A stretch of 64,000 nt of DNA from contig VFIW01000007.1 in assembly GCA_006386115.1 (NCBI GenBank), positions 1,026,693 to 1,090,692 of the forward strand, given 5' to 3'. Of this stretch, positions 49,542-62,453 are shown piece by piece (positions within the stretch are counted from its first letter, which is position 1; each line of letters begins with the position of its first letter). A program made the position numbers and the translations under genes. The notes beneath the pieces were generated by a model. It was given only the letters and a program-made list of their open reading frames with translations, was not told the DNA's origin and searched no databases. The stretch comes from Globisporangium splendens (lineage: Eukaryota > Oomycota > Peronosporomycetes > Pythiales > Pythiaceae).

Positions 49542-50556
49542 TTTTATCTTTATAAGGTGAGGTATATTGAGGTTCATTGTCGCGACCTACAATATCCATT
49601 CTCCTAACTAATCTTCATTACGAATTTCATCTAGGAGTGTAAATGTGTCTATAGCGCGGATTACACTAGATCACTTCTAATTGCTAAATAATCTTTGACC
49701 AGGATGGCATGTTCTCTTGGTCCTATGTGAGGCTGCCTTGTGTTGTCCAATGACCTTGGGTCATCCGAACTTCGCATAAGCCAATGCATGACGTCGTTGT
49801 CAAGATCCTGGGTGAGATTGTTGAAAGCAGCTCTTTGAGTTGGGAAGTGAACCTGCGTCGAGGTTCTGGTGTCCATGAAGCTAGGTTGGCGGCTGAGTCC
49901 GCCATCTTGTTGAAGGCACGGTAGTGATGGTACCATCCTCGGATGTCGATGCAATCCGCGAGTCGTCGACTTGTCTGGTATAAACGTGCCAATCGGTGCT
50001 GTCGAGGGACCGATGCATTCGCTGTTGGGAGATAATGAGTGCACTGTCTCCAATCACGTACAACGGTTCGAAGTGACTGCGTTGGGCTTCTCGGAGTCCA
50101 TGTATGAGACCCCAGTACTCGGCAAAGTTGTTGGTCGTGTCCTTCCTGCTATACGCCATGCTGGCGGCCCAAATTAAACTGGCTGTGTGCGAGTCCTTAT
50201 GGACACGCACGATAATGGATCCAGTCCCTCCTGGTCCTGGATTGCCGCGTGATCCACCATCGAAAAACAACAGGTAAACGCCGCGAGTATCATTGGAGTC
50301 AAGGGGATGGCGTCGGTTTGGCTGAGAAAGCAGTCGACATATGCCTTGAGAACTGCTGCAGCCGTGTGACCGTCCGAGTCTCCAGCTTGCGCTTCAGCGA
50401 GTCGTGTGAGGTTTCGCATTCCTGCCTCTAATCTGGTCATCATGATCGCCATCTCAGCAGTCGATTTGATTGGATCCGAATCCATGCGTCGCAGATGCGC
50501 ACACCAAATGGCATGTATGAGCGACGCGCTCATATATCGCCACAGCATGTGAGGCA
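49542..50556 (-). mobile_element. LINE A copy 8, 3' end (RNase H)
   Basis: Contains the LINE A 3' tail, 3' UTR and RNase H coding region, read on minus. It breaks off at 50556 within the 'AHMLWRYMSASLI' region. Frames are shifted: a base is lost near 50292, a base is lost in the 'RSPRQHRL' region near 50009, and there are extra bases near 49877 in 'NLAMDTRT'. It shares its MDR junction with copy 7. Confidence 0.85.
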
Positions 50557-50791
50557 TGTTAGCTGTGCTTCTTCAGCCGCAATTGTACTGGTGATTGTCG
50601 CGCTTCGGTACATTGATCTCGGCTCGAGTCACACGCGCGCACGTGCGTTTGATTGTGACACCGGCTTCTCCTTTAACATTCGTCAGTGCTTCAGCAGGAC
50701 TTCGATATCCTGATCCGCTGGTTCTGCACATACCTGAAAGGAATGCGCAAAGACGATCGTTTTGCTTGTTCCCCCAGACTGACTGATGGTG
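50557..50791. other. Unrecognised sequence between repeats
   Basis: No coding region, RNA gene or repeat partner was recognised in these 235 bp. Confidence 0.4.
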
Positions 50792-51196
50792 CATCGTCAC
50801 TTGTGGGTTTCATTGCGAGGGGTCTTGGTGAGGCTTAGCCGGTTGGCTTTATCATGGGGGTCTTGTGCTGCGCGGTGTGGTGGCCGATGACAGCGGGGGG
50901 TCTTGTGCTGCGTAGTTTGTTAGCGGCGTTGCCGGTTCGTTGTTCTGCGTAACAGGTGGTCACATACAGCGGGTAATGGTGCGCCGTCCTGGTGGGCGTT
51001 GCGGTTGTACTTCGTGGCGGAGTGACCACGACATCGGGTCCGTAGTAATGCTCATAATGATCGTGCATTCCATTCCTCACCACCCCAGGGCCTCCAAGAA
51101 GGAGGGATTCTCTCCCTTGGAAGGGCCAACCCAAACTGGACAGCTGAAGATGGAACTGGACCACTGTTGCTTGACTGGGAAAGTTGGAGAAAGGGG
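50792..51196. repeat. Second copy of the minisatellite-bearing element
   Basis: Similar to 37701-38395 at both ends (from 'GCATCGTCACTTGTGGG' to 'TTGACTGGGAAAGTTGGAGAA'), but with about two 39-bp units instead of ten and a different middle. It lies just upstream of LINE A copy 9 in the same orientation. Confidence 0.7.
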
Positions 51197-51245
51197 CACC
51201 GTACAGTCATCTCTGCCCAGCGTATCGCAGGATACTGTAGAAAGT

Positions 51246-53029
51246 GTGACAGCAAAAGAAGCAGCAGCCGCCTCTCTGAGCCTCCAGGAGGCCAAGAACG
51301 CCAAAAATCGAGCGAAAAGGCAACTTGATTTACTCAAGAAGCGAGCCAAAGCTAAGAATTTGGGTCCCAAGGATGGCGATCAGCAGGCTGGGAACAAGGC
51401 TTCTACGACAGCTGCTTCAGGATCATCTCCCGCTGAGAATGCCGAAAGCCAAGGAGATCAAGACCTTGCTTATACGAAACTCAGGGAGTTTGTCAAAGCT
51501 CATGTCGTCCGCGAGCACAGTCCCACTGCGCAGACTCAAGACGAGGAGCAATCAAGAACGAGCCAACCCGGCTCGAAGTCTTTCCCTCAGCGTCTAGAGA
51601 TAATGGATCGGCAAACCAGCAACCATCATCGGAGCCATCAGCTGACACCACCTCTGGGTACTCTGAAGATCCCTCGCACTTCGATGTCACGATGTCCTTG
51701 GCGGATTCCGCGTCGATGGATTCCACGTCGATGGATTCCACGATGCACCTGCAAGATCTGACGGGAGGTGCTGTGACCCCGCCAAATGGTCAAGCCACTC
51801 TCCCTCTGCCAGCAGAGGTGACTAAAGCCTTTCACCAGGAAATGCGCAATCAAAATGGTACCGAGGACGCAGGCAATGGTCCTCCCTCGATGAACCAGCC
51901 AACTCCAGGCAGCGCTGACCAAGATACTGGACACATTGACTCTGCTGAATCTCGAGATGCAGACCCAACGAGTGTCTTTGGCTCCGGGCCAGAAATCAAT
52001 GCGGCGATGGGTAGTGGACTAGGTACAGGGTCGACGGATGATGAACATCGATTCCAGGAACCGGAGCGAGAACCAGATTCCCACTCTCATACGTTAAATC
52101 GGCCACGGGCACGAAAGATCCCAGAACTTGCGTCCTCAGTTTTAAAAGCAGCGGCTTCAACGACACCAGGTCAATCCGAGGCCAGTCAAGAGTCAACCTT
52201 TTCCAACGACAGTGAAAGCGGAGAATTTGAGACGCCTCCTCCCTCACCGCCTCACTCTGTCCAGGACGATGGGCAAGTACGCAAGTCCCTGGTTGAACGA
52301 TTGGTTGGATCGAAAGAGGAGCTCGAACAATTGACGGCTGCTGAACAAGCCCTTCGAAGACAGCATTTTCGTGCAAACAACAAAGCCATGCACGACTGGA
52401 CCACGGCGACTCGACAAAATCGAAGATTCAGCTTGCCTTCAGTTGATCCAAGCGACGTCTCCAAATTGACTGGATGGATTCCCAGTCACGTGGATGCTCT
52501 AAGTGCGCTCGTTTGTGCACTGCCTTTTCCACTGGAGGTCTTGCGCATGTTCCCAGTGAAAAAGCTTCTTGATTTTGGGCACAGCATAAACAGTCAAGCT
52601 CAACGCGCATTAATCCGGCATCACTCAGCTGACGGTGCAGTTAGCGCGCAAGTGCGAGCCTTTTGTAAGAAATGGGCATCGGCTGTTGACGCCTGTCCGC
52701 AAGGCTCCGCTCGTTGGTCCATGACTGACAACATCAAGCAGTGGAACAGACTTGAAAAGCTAGATGATAGCCTATTGACCGCGACCGTCTCGCGACCCAT
52801 TGACCCAGACAAATGGGCAATTCTCAATGTGATAAGTCTTCTACTGCCCAGCATGTTCCCCAAGCACGAAGCCGTTGGTCACGTTATGCCTGAAACCCGA
52901 GCTGAAGAATATTGGCGTTCGTCTTCTCTTCAATCAGCAATTGATGCGATTGTGGGCACGATGACGTCATGGTCGCTATTGGCGCACCAGCATGAGCTGG
53001 AGGTCCAACAGCGGCACAATCGGAACTAA
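51246..53029 (+). pseudogene. LINE A copy 9 ORF1, C-terminal half, frameshifted
   Basis: The reading starts in the coiled coil and is shifted by a base loss near 51586 ('AAGTCTTTCCC'). The frame 51692-53029 then carries the conserved C-terminal domain to the TAA. A short duplication near 51712-51740 repeats 'MDSTSMDST'. The CCHC region is absent. It is otherwise nearly identical to 33861-35650 (minus). Confidence 0.85.
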
Positions 53030-56000
53030 AGGCACCCATGGTGCCTCAACTCGCACTGTACTTGGTGGCAGTTCAGTGCGAGCAGGGGGAGATGGCTCAA
53101 CTGTCTCTCCGACGGAAATACAGCGTGGAATACAAGGCACATCAACGTATTCCGGCGATGGACTACCGTTGCGACCATATCAACCCACAACCCAAGCTCG
53201 TCGTGACAACCACCGACCCAGAAGGCGCAGTGCGACAGTCAATGCTCGCCATGAGCTAACTGTTGGATTCCACACACAGAATGTGATGGGGTTCTCCAAA
53301 TCCGACGCCAATCTGAACGCGTGGTTTTCACATTTTCGACAGACTGATGACTCGGGATCATTGGACATTGTCTTTCTCCAAGAAACGCACGTCCTGGAGA
53401 CCGAAGTGGCATCAATGCAATCCAGATTTCGTCGAAGTTGGGGTTTTCAGGAACCATCAGAAGAGTCGGATCCCAGACTTTCTCTCTGGTCAGCTTCCAC
53501 CGAGCGCAAAGGAGGAGTGGCGATCTTGTTGAATCCCTATTCGTGCATACCTACACTGGCTCCATATAAGCAGGATCAGTGGAATGCGCACTGGATGGCA
53601 GCTACGGTGACGTTGCGTGGTGAAACGGTGTTACTTCTCAACATCTACGCTCCTTCTACCGTATTTGCAAGGGAAGCTTTCTACAGAGCACTATCAGGTC
53701 TCCTCTCGTCACATGATGGACCCATTCTGTGCGGTGGAGACTTTAATTGCACTCTCAACCAGATGGCAGACAGGTCTCACAACAACCACAACAAAGTGCA
53801 CGATTCCAGGAATTGAAGAAACTGCTCCAGAAATTGAATCTTGTTGACACCCTCGAGGATGATGCTCTTCGCGCCACGGACACACGAGACGTCAAAGCAT
53901 TCCATCGGCAGCATCACACCTACTACTATACACTGCCTTCAGGCGACAGTGCCAGCAGTAGGCTCGACCGATGGTACTGCAGCAATGACCATCTCGACTG
54001 GGTTCGCAGCGTCTACCAAAGCGTAGCTGGTCCGTTCTCCGATCACAATGGAGTCACGATCCGGGTAGCTGCTCCTGACAAGGTGATCCAAAGCAAGAAA
54101 CCTCGAGTTGTCTATCCACTTCCGAAGAATGCAGCGGCGCATTCGGCGATATTGGAAAAGATTTCTTCGAAAAAGCTCATGATCAACTTGATGAATTACG
54201 TGGACGTTACTCTTCGCCTCGTGATTATGCTCTGGCCACAGCAAATTGGTGGATGAAGCCAAGATCGCGCTCAGGATCGGGTACCTTGAAGCTAAAAAAT
54301 CGTACTTCGCCAGATTGAATCAAGGATACAAGAAGAAAATCCAGAGGTTGCAACGACGCCTCTCAGAATCAGAAGCGCAAATGCTCGGTCACTCTGGTGG
54401 AGCGGTGGGTGATCACAACGTGGAGTTGTCGCAAGAGTTTCTTACCACCGCCACGAGTATTCGTCGTGCCATTGCAGAATGCAAATCTAAGTGGCAGGCT
54501 TCAAAACGGGACCGCATTTTTCGGGAGCACATGCATCATGAACGAAAAACGAGCAAATCCTTCTACAAGCGTATCTCGACCAAGTTCCTTGACAACACTA
54601 TCTTCACACTCGGTGGCACAGCGACTTGCGGACCCATGCGTTCACGAGAACTTGCTGACGACATGGGAGAAGGATGGAAATCAATCATGCAACAGGCGCC
54701 CACTCTGCAAACTGACATCGATCAAATCCTTGATCCAGGAACAGCTATTCCTCCGTCGGACAGATTAGGCTTCCTGCTCAAACCGATCGATTCGAGTGAA
54801 ATTAAACAGGCTGTGAAGAAATGCAAGAGAGGCAAAGCTCACGGTCCTGACGAACTCGGCAACGACTGGTACAGAGACCACTGTGACGAGATTACCGGTC
54901 TATTCGAGCGACTTTTCAACTTGTGGATACCCGAATGCATTCTACCAAGTTCGTTCAGTGAAGCCCATATTCACTGCATAAAAAAGTCCGTCTCTGCTGC
55001 ATCGCCGCTGGACTACAGGCCAATTGCACTCCTCAACTCGGATTACAAAATATTCACACGGATATTTGCAACCAGATTACGAACTGTGCTCCCTTGGCTT
55101 ATCCATCACATGCAAGCTGGTTTCGTTCCAGGGCGAGCAATCCCGACTACGATCGATGTGTTATTGGCTGCACAACAGCGGGCCACGAGCGACCCCGCCA
55201 TGTCCAGAGCGATCGCGTTGCTCCTTGATTTTGCTAAAGCCTATGATTCACTCGATCGCAGCTTTCTGGCACAAGCGCTCCAGCATCTTGGATTCCCATT
55301 GAAGTTCGTACACTTAGTGAAGGTGTTACACTCTCAAACCACTTACAAGTTCATTGTCAACGGTTTCCTGTCGAGAAAGTACAACGTAACATCCGGAATT
55401 CGTCAAGGATGTCCGCTGGCCCCTCTTCTCTTCATCTTGGCGTTAGAGGTTCTTTATCGGAAAATCGAAGCAAGTGACGAAATACACGGCGTTGAACTCC
55501 AGGCAGCAGGATGCGCAACTGAAGTCAGAATTGGAGGATACGCAGACGACACGACCATTTATCTTAGTGATCCCAAGGATATTAATGCCGTGTTTGCAAT
55601 CCTGGACAAATATGGAGCAGCTTCTGGGCTTCGAGTCAATCGGCACAAATCTGCAGTATTACCGCTGAACAAGGAATATAGCTCCACCGAAGAGTCAGTC
55701 AGTGACATTCATGTGCTACAACGTGAGGAACATTGCCGCTACCTCGGCATCCAAGTCGGACAAACGCCTTCGAATGCAAGTAACTGGTCCAAGTGCATCC
55801 AAGCCTTACGTGTCAGACTTCGACTTGCGCGTCTCAAAACTCACTCTGTCGCCCAACGCGCAGCAATTGCCAGTGCCGTCATCATACCCAAAGTGCTTTA
55901 TGTGGCCAGGCACTCCTGGCCCTCTACGGCTATTGTCAATCAGCTACACGACCTAGTGAAACAATTTGTCTGGGGCTCAAGGAATGGTAAGCCTGCGAAA

Positions 56001-58378
56001 CCGTGGATGAAGGAAGAACAAGCTGAGCTCAAAAAAATGAATGGAGGCTTGTCAGTACCCAACATCAGAACGGAGCTGATGACGATGAGTGCCACAGCAG
56101 TCTCCAAATGGGCAATCACAACCTCTCACATCGATCAGGTCATCGGGGAAATCTTGCTGCACAACACAAGGGCTTCTTCGACGTACATCACGCCGCTCGA
56201 TGCAATTCCAAGGCGGCCACCCCAGCTTCGTGATACTATGTGGACAACTGGCGCAGCATTATGTGCGTCGCTCCATTCTCGACCCTATGAGCCCAGAGAA
56301 CGTGATAATGTACGTTGGTGTTACGAGCACTTCAAGTCGACAATTGTGCAGACTCAATGGGACGGCGATGTGTTCCAGATCGACCTCAGCTCTAAAATGT
56401 CTGACAGGCTTCCAGGTATCATCGCTGAAGGACGAAAGCTACGTGGGACATTCTGTGCAGAATGGTCGCCATACATGACCTCGACTGCAGATGGGTGGCT
56501 TCTTGATTCCAACGGTTCCCCATACAAGCTTGCTCACACATCATTATCAGTCGGAACGGCACAACTGGGTGACATACTTCGATGGGAGTGGATAAGACCA
56601 GGAGTGCTTAACTTCATCCCAACATGTGGAATCTCCGGATTCTCCCGGCCGTCTATTCGAGCGCTCGAGCGGTTATGTGCTACGTTGGTATCCAACTTCC
56701 CACAGCTTCTGTATCGACCACAGCAAACAAATGTGCTTCGGCTGTACAACGGGCAACGTCATTATAACCACGAATGGCATCTGCACACCAGTGAAGCAAC
56801 TCTGACCCACGTCGACACGACCCTAGTCAAAGCTACGCATACAGTTCACTCCGCAACGGACTGTGACATCATGGCAACAAGAGACTTGAACGGGCAGAAG
56901 GTGTCGTTCCATGCACATCCACGTTTCACAAGAATCGTGCAACTATGGGGTGGCAACGGACGATACAATACGACCAGATCTTTCTATCGGCAACAAGTTG
57001 CAGCAACGAGGACACAAATTGGCAAAGGTACTCGAGATGCAGCAGTCAACAAAGCTGTCCATACAGCAGGATCTCTGTGGCCAGGACTGCAATTAATCCA
57101 ATGGAGCGAATTACACAACATCCCAGGGATTACAGTTTATACGGCCAGACTCTTCTCCGGCTGAAAGCCAACCGACTCTCCATGTGGAACTATGAGAAAG
57201 CTGATCTATCCTGCTCGAATCCCGAATGTTCCCAAGTTGTCCAATCTTCTGTTCAACATCTACTCTGGGAGTGTCCGAAAGCCAAACTGGTGTGGAACTA
57301 CTTTTATGCGCTATGGGCGAAGATCGGAATCACTCCTGGTCACGACCCCGCAATCTGGATCTTCAGTCTGGATCTACCAGATACTCCAAGGCATGCATGG
57401 ACCACGATCAAGAGACACATTATCGGACACAAGTTCTCCAATCAACATCTCCAAGATCACCTCTATCCCGTCGCACACATGCTGTGGCGATATATGAGCG
57501 CGTCGCTCATACAAGCCATTTGGTGTGCGCATCTGCGACGCATGGATTCGGATCCAATCGAATCGACTGCTGAGATGGCGATCATGATGACCAGATTAGA
57601 GGCAGGAATGCGAAACCTCACACGACTCGCTGAAGCGCAAGCTGGAGACTCGGACGGTCACACGGTTGCAGCAGTTCTCAAGGCATATGTCGACTGCTTT
57701 CTCAGCCAAACCGACGCCATCCCCTTGACTCCAAGTGATACTCGCGGCGTTTACCTGTTGTTTTTCGATGGTGGATCACGCGGCAATCCAGGACCAGGAG
57801 GGACTGGATCCATTATCGTGCGTGTCCACAAGGACTCGCACACAGCCAGTTTAATTTGGGCCGCGAGCATGGCGTATAGCAGGAAGGACACGACCAACAA
57901 CTTTGCCGAGTACTGGGGTCTCATACACGGACTCCGAGAAGCCCAACGCAGTCACTTCGAACCGTTGTACGTGATTGGAGACAGTGCACTCATTATCTCC
58001 CAACAGAGAATGCATCGGTCCCCTCGACAGCACCGATTGGCACGTTTATACCAGACAAGTCGACGACTCGCGGATTACATCGACATCCGAGGATGGTACC
58101 ATCACTACCGTGCCTTCAACAAGATGGCGGACTCAGCCGCCAACCTAGCCATGGACACCAGAACCTCAACGCAGGTTCACTTCCCAACTCAAAGAGCTGC
58201 TTTCAACAATCTCACCCAGGATCTTGACAACGACGTCATGCATTGGCTTATGCGAAGTTCGGAAGACCCAAGGTCATTGGACAACACAAGGCAGCCTCAC
58301 ATAGGACCAAGAGAACATGCCATCCTGGTCAAAGATTATTTAGCAGTTAGAAGTGATCTAGTGCAATCCGCGCTATAG
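52992..58378 (+). pseudogene. LINE A copy 9 ORF2, several single-base deletions
   Basis: Domain order is APE (to ~53816), linker, RT with 'GGYADDTTIYL' (~55535-55565), connection, zf-RVT and RNase H ending at the TAG 58376-58378. Single-base deletions lie near 53811 ('CCAGGAATTG'), 54147 ('GCGATATTGG') and 54250 ('GGTGGATG'), which together restore frame, and another near 57143 ('ACGGCCAGAC'). The open parts are 274, 972 and 477 codons. A closely related intact frame is at 19793-25006. Confidence 0.88.
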
Positions 58379-58502
58379 ACACATTTACACTCCTAGATGA
58401 AATTCGTAATGAAGATTAGGTAGGAGAATGGATATTGTAGGTCACGACGATGAACCTAAATATACCTCACCTTATAAAATAAAATAAAAAAAATAAACTT
58501 GG

Positions 58503-59250
58503 TCTTCTACTCGCATCGCAGTGTATTATTCTATGCTATTGAGAGATTGTGGTCCATTTGGCATTTGTTGCGATTGACTTATCTGCAATATATTATAGTT
58601 TTCAGTGTCCGAGATCACGACCGCTCCCAATTCGACAAAGAGAGGGAGTGCTGTGTGCTGAAGTTTCCGCGGCAAAATCTGTGTCGCGGAAGTAGGAGGA
58701 GAGTAGTTTGCTGCATCAGACGAAGGCTGCTGCAAGAGGATCGTGCCGAGTCCCACACTCCCCAAGCTTTGCTGGACTGACCAGCTGTGATAGTCGGTTG
58801 TGTCCGCTTCCACGCGCAGGATGAATCAACTTTCAAGCAAAACGTGCCTTAGTCGAATTGATGATATCCCCACGTACCGCTCCCAGAGAGAGCTCAAGAC
58901 TTTCTGTGCGCGACGCTGACGGCTGAATAGTACGGGCTTACCGCGGCCAATAATAGTGTATATGCTTTGTGTGTGTGGCATGTCGTGGCGAGTTGAATAC
59001 GCCGTGGTGAATACGCTGCGGTTCCAAGAACGATTGTGGCGAGTCCTTCGTTTTGTGCAGACAATTTATTCCAGTTTGATGCTAAAGCAATATTTGCCAG
59101 CTTGTTGTTTGCTCACTCGGAAACAGTATTGATGATACAATTATTGACACAGAGCTATCAACTATTGATCAACTTTTTGAGTGTACAGCAATTAACGATT
59201 GGAATGAGAAAAAAGCCATCATCACAAAACTGATGCTCAAGGATACATCT
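58503..59250 (+). repeat. Segmental duplication, right copy (LINE-free, empty site)
   Basis: Continuous counterpart of 2118-2287 plus 4292-4881. The 13-mer GAAGTTTCCGCGG occurs once here (58660-58672), giving the uninterrupted target of LINE A copy 1. Confidence 0.88.
58727..58948 (+). pseudogene. Degraded HECT ligase 3' end (second copy)
   Basis: Near-identical to 4359-4580, with the same stops and indels, so the gene was already dead when the segment duplicated. Confidence 0.75.
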
Positions 59251-59980
59251 CCCGACATGATGATGCCGCCTGGCGCTGCTACATCACCGAACTCTGCGAC
59301 AGCAGAACACCACACCCATAAACAAACAACAAAAACAAGCAAACAAAAACACGCGCACCGTGTCCTACGCACATGTTGAAGTCTAGGTTGATCTCCGTCT
59401 GGCGGATGGAAGAGAATGATTCAAAAGCCGCGGTTTAATTCTGAAACGATCTTTCAGAGGAGCTCTGTGGAAGCTCGGCAGTTCCTTATTTGTTCACACG
59501 CGCTTCTCGCCACTGAAGCCAGCAATTGGCACGCTGTTAGTCGATTCAAAAGCCCTCGAGTCACCCAGTTTCGCACAGTGTTTGTTCCCCCTATGTCCGT
59601 CAGACTGTCTCAGAGTAATAGTAATAAAGTCTGCGCAATGTTTACGAACCGCTCCTTCAACTAACTCCGCAACATTTCTAAAGAGTTAATTACATTATTA
59701 AGTCCGCATTTGACGTCTGACTCCGCGTTGAAGTCATGTGGGGATCGCGTCATGATTACTTCATACTGATGATTGCATGGCAAGTCACCAAATCGCAGTT
59801 TAAAATCTGCGTGATGATGGCGCACAATCCGCCATCTTCTCACTGTCTGCTGCGCGCAATCACAGACGCGCATACACCCAGTGGAAAGGCTCGCGCTCGG
59901 CGTCTCTGGTCCGCCACCCCACTCTTCAAAACACGCGCCGCCGCAACGCTGCCGAGACTTCGGCACAAATCAAAGAAGCA
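59251..59980. other. Upstream region of the HECT gene
   Basis: Contains an A/C-rich stretch (59322-59358) and scattered short open frames under 102 codons. No domain, repeat partner or RNA gene was recognised. Confidence 0.4.
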
Positions 59981-59988
59981 TTATATAA
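59981..59988 (+). promoter_or_regulatory. TATA-like element before the HECT gene
   Basis: TTATATAA lies 38 bp before the ATG at 60019. That spacing would leave almost no 5' UTR, and TATA boxes are not the usual oomycete core promoter, so this is weak. Confidence 0.25.
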
Positions 59989-60018
59989 GCAGCAGCAGAA
60001 AGAAGATAAACGACCAGC

Positions 60019-62274
60019 ATGTCGAGTCAGCAGCAGTTCGTGGGCCCGAGCTCGGCCATGTACTACCAGTTTTTGCCGCTCGTGGCGCTCTTTGGCGGTC
60101 TCGTAGCCGTGATGATGCACCGCGGACGCAAAGACCGCATCCAGCAGCAGCAGCTGCAGACCCCACTGCTCAGGTACGATCATGCAAATGCGAATGCACG
60201 GCTGTACGCAAAATGAAGACGCTAATATGTTATCCGTGCCGTTGTTTGTGTGATGGTTATAGTGGCGAAACAGTGGGACATCGCGTCGATGCAGCTACAA
60301 AGTACGTGTCTTTTACTGCGAATTTTTGTTGATAACGTGAGATTGAGGCTGACGGGTTCATGTGCATTGAATCGCTCTATATAGAGATGCAGAAGCCGGG
60401 TTTACGATATGTCCCGGGTGCGAGTTCACCAACTTTACGCGCTTTGCGCACTGCAGCCTCTGCGGCCAAAAGCTGCCGACTGCGCCAGTTGCTGCTGCCA
60501 GCACGTCGAATGAAGACGATGCCGAGAGCAACGAAGACAGTAGCAATAGTGAAAATACTACCAGTGCTTCAACTACCCCAACAGTCACAACGAAGAAGAA
60601 GAAGAAGCTCACATCCCAGCAACTGCGCGTGCGGTGCGTTTGCATTTTGGCAGTTGTGTGTCACTATGATGGCGTTCTGAAGAGCTTACGGACAACTTGT
60701 GTGTCTGCAGAAAACGAAAGGAGTGGATGCGCAAGCTGGATGTCGAGGGCAACATGTTTTGGTATCGAGGTTACGTGAACGATGTAGGGAGCGACGAGAG
60801 TTCGTCGAAGGCAACTAGTCCAAGTTCTAGTTCTTCCTCATCCTCATCAGCTGTCAGCGTCGCTGAGTCGCAGTACCCTGGGTACGTCGTGCAATTCACT
60901 TCGCCAGCTTCCTCGCCTGATACTGCAACAGTCGATAATGCCACTGCAAATGAAAAGCCGTCTGAGAGCGAGTCTCCGACCATCATCACGAACGCATTCG
61001 TCTCGATGAACCTTGTGGCTGCGGCGGAGGCCAATGCCGCTGTGTTTCCCACGGGCAGCTCAACGGTCCAGGACGCGACGTCGGAGCGAAAGAAAGAGGT
61101 CGTGGAGTTCGCAGCCAAGGATTTCCCGACCAAGTACGCGCACTTTGTCGTGAGCACGTCGGCGCTGATCGTGCCTGCTGAGGTCGAGCACATCAAGCTG
61201 TCAGTGCACCGCGAGTACATGTTGGAGCAGTCAGTGAGCCACGTGAGCTGCATCGACGAGAAGAACATGCGCTCGTTCATGCGCATCAAGTTCCTGGACG
61301 AAAACGGCGTGGACGCTGGCGGCGTTCACCGCGAGTGGTTTTTGCTGGTCAACGAGCTGCTGTTGGATCCAGTGCTCGGACTGTTTCAGCGCCGCAATCA
61401 CGCCGAGCAAACGTACTATTTCAACCCGAACTCGGCGCACGATATTGGCGAAGACCATCTCACGTACTACTTCTCGAGTGGACGATTGGTGGGCCGTGCA
61501 CTACTCGAGGGTGGCGTCTGGGGGTTCCACTTGGCGCTGCCGCTGATCAAGATCATCTTAGGCATCCCTGTGAGTTTCACGGACTTGGAGTCGTTGGACC
61601 CAGCTCTGTATCGAAGCCTGGCGTGGATCCTGGAGAACGACGGTGCCGAGACGCTAGGTCTCGACTTCAGCGTCACGGAGCAACGCGGTGACGACAAGAT
61701 CACGATTGATTTGATCCCAAACGGCCGCAATATCCCCGTCACGGACGCCAACAAGGCGCAGTTCGTTGAGCGCAAGTTCCAGTACGTGATCTTTGAGAGC
61801 GTCTCGAGTCAGATGTACATGTTCCTCAAGGGTCTGTACGACGTGATCCCGCAGGATCTGCTCATGATCTTTGACGCCGAGGAGTTTGACTACTTGCTCT
61901 GCGGCACGCAGGAGCTCAACGTGGATGACTGGGAGGCGAACACCGTGGCGTCCGTCAATTTGCAGGGCACGTCGGTGCTCAAGTGGTTCTGGGAGGTCGT
62001 GCGAGATCTCCCGAACGAGTACCGTCGCCGATTGCTTCAGTTCGCGACGGGCTCGTCCCGAGTCCCGCTCTCGGGCTTTGCCGGTCTGACGAGCTACGAT
62101 GGCCGTCTGAGTCCATTCAACCTGAAGGGTGTGTCGTACTACTCGACGCAGTACATTTCCAGCCACGCGTGCTTCAATCGCCTCGATCTGCCGCTGTACC
62201 GAACGAAAAAGGAGCTCGAGACCGTGCTGCGCGCGACGCTCGAGACTGAATTGTACGGCTTCACGATCGCGTAG
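60019..62274 (+). CDS. HECT E3 ubiquitin ligase with signal anchor and RanBP2/NZF-type zinc finger
   Basis: Three exons are predicted: 60019-60173, 60385-60633 and 60711-62274, giving 655 aa. The introns (211 and 77 bp) have GT-AG ends and keep the frame. Residues 15-33 ('YYQFLPLVALFGGLVAVMM') followed by 'HRGRK' look like a signal anchor. Exon 2 encodes C61-x2-C64-x3-N68-x6-C75-x2-C78, the exact RanBP2/NZF spacing, then an acidic Ser/Thr-rich and poly-Lys stretch. A second low-complexity Ser-rich region precedes the HECT domain (about 275-655). Catalytic Cys622 is in 'SSHACFNRLDLP'. It probably conjugates ubiquitin at a membrane, with the finger contacting ubiquitin or substrate. The first intron acceptor (TATATAG) is the least certain point. 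Confidence 0.85.
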
Positions 62275-62453
62275 AAGCGCAGCAAAAGCAGGAGAGAAAT
62301 GCTGAAGTATGTATTTATAATGAAAATATGATTGCAGTACCAGTAAACTGGATTTCGCTTTTGATCTGAACTCCAATGCCTTCCTTTTCTTGTGTGCGAA
62401 TGCGTCGAATACGATGATCACGTTTCTTTACGAAATGTGTCTCAGTAGTGATT

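Larger units (their letters stand above)
51246..58498 (+). mobile_element. LINE A copy 9, truncated in ORF1
   Basis: Starts within the ORF1 coiled coil ('VTAKEAAAAS'), then the rest of ORF1, the complete length of ORF2, 3' UTR and an A-rich tail (58470-58498, with 'AAAATAAAATAAAAAAAATA'). No clear TSD was found. It adjoins the segmental duplication at 58503. Confidence 0.88.
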
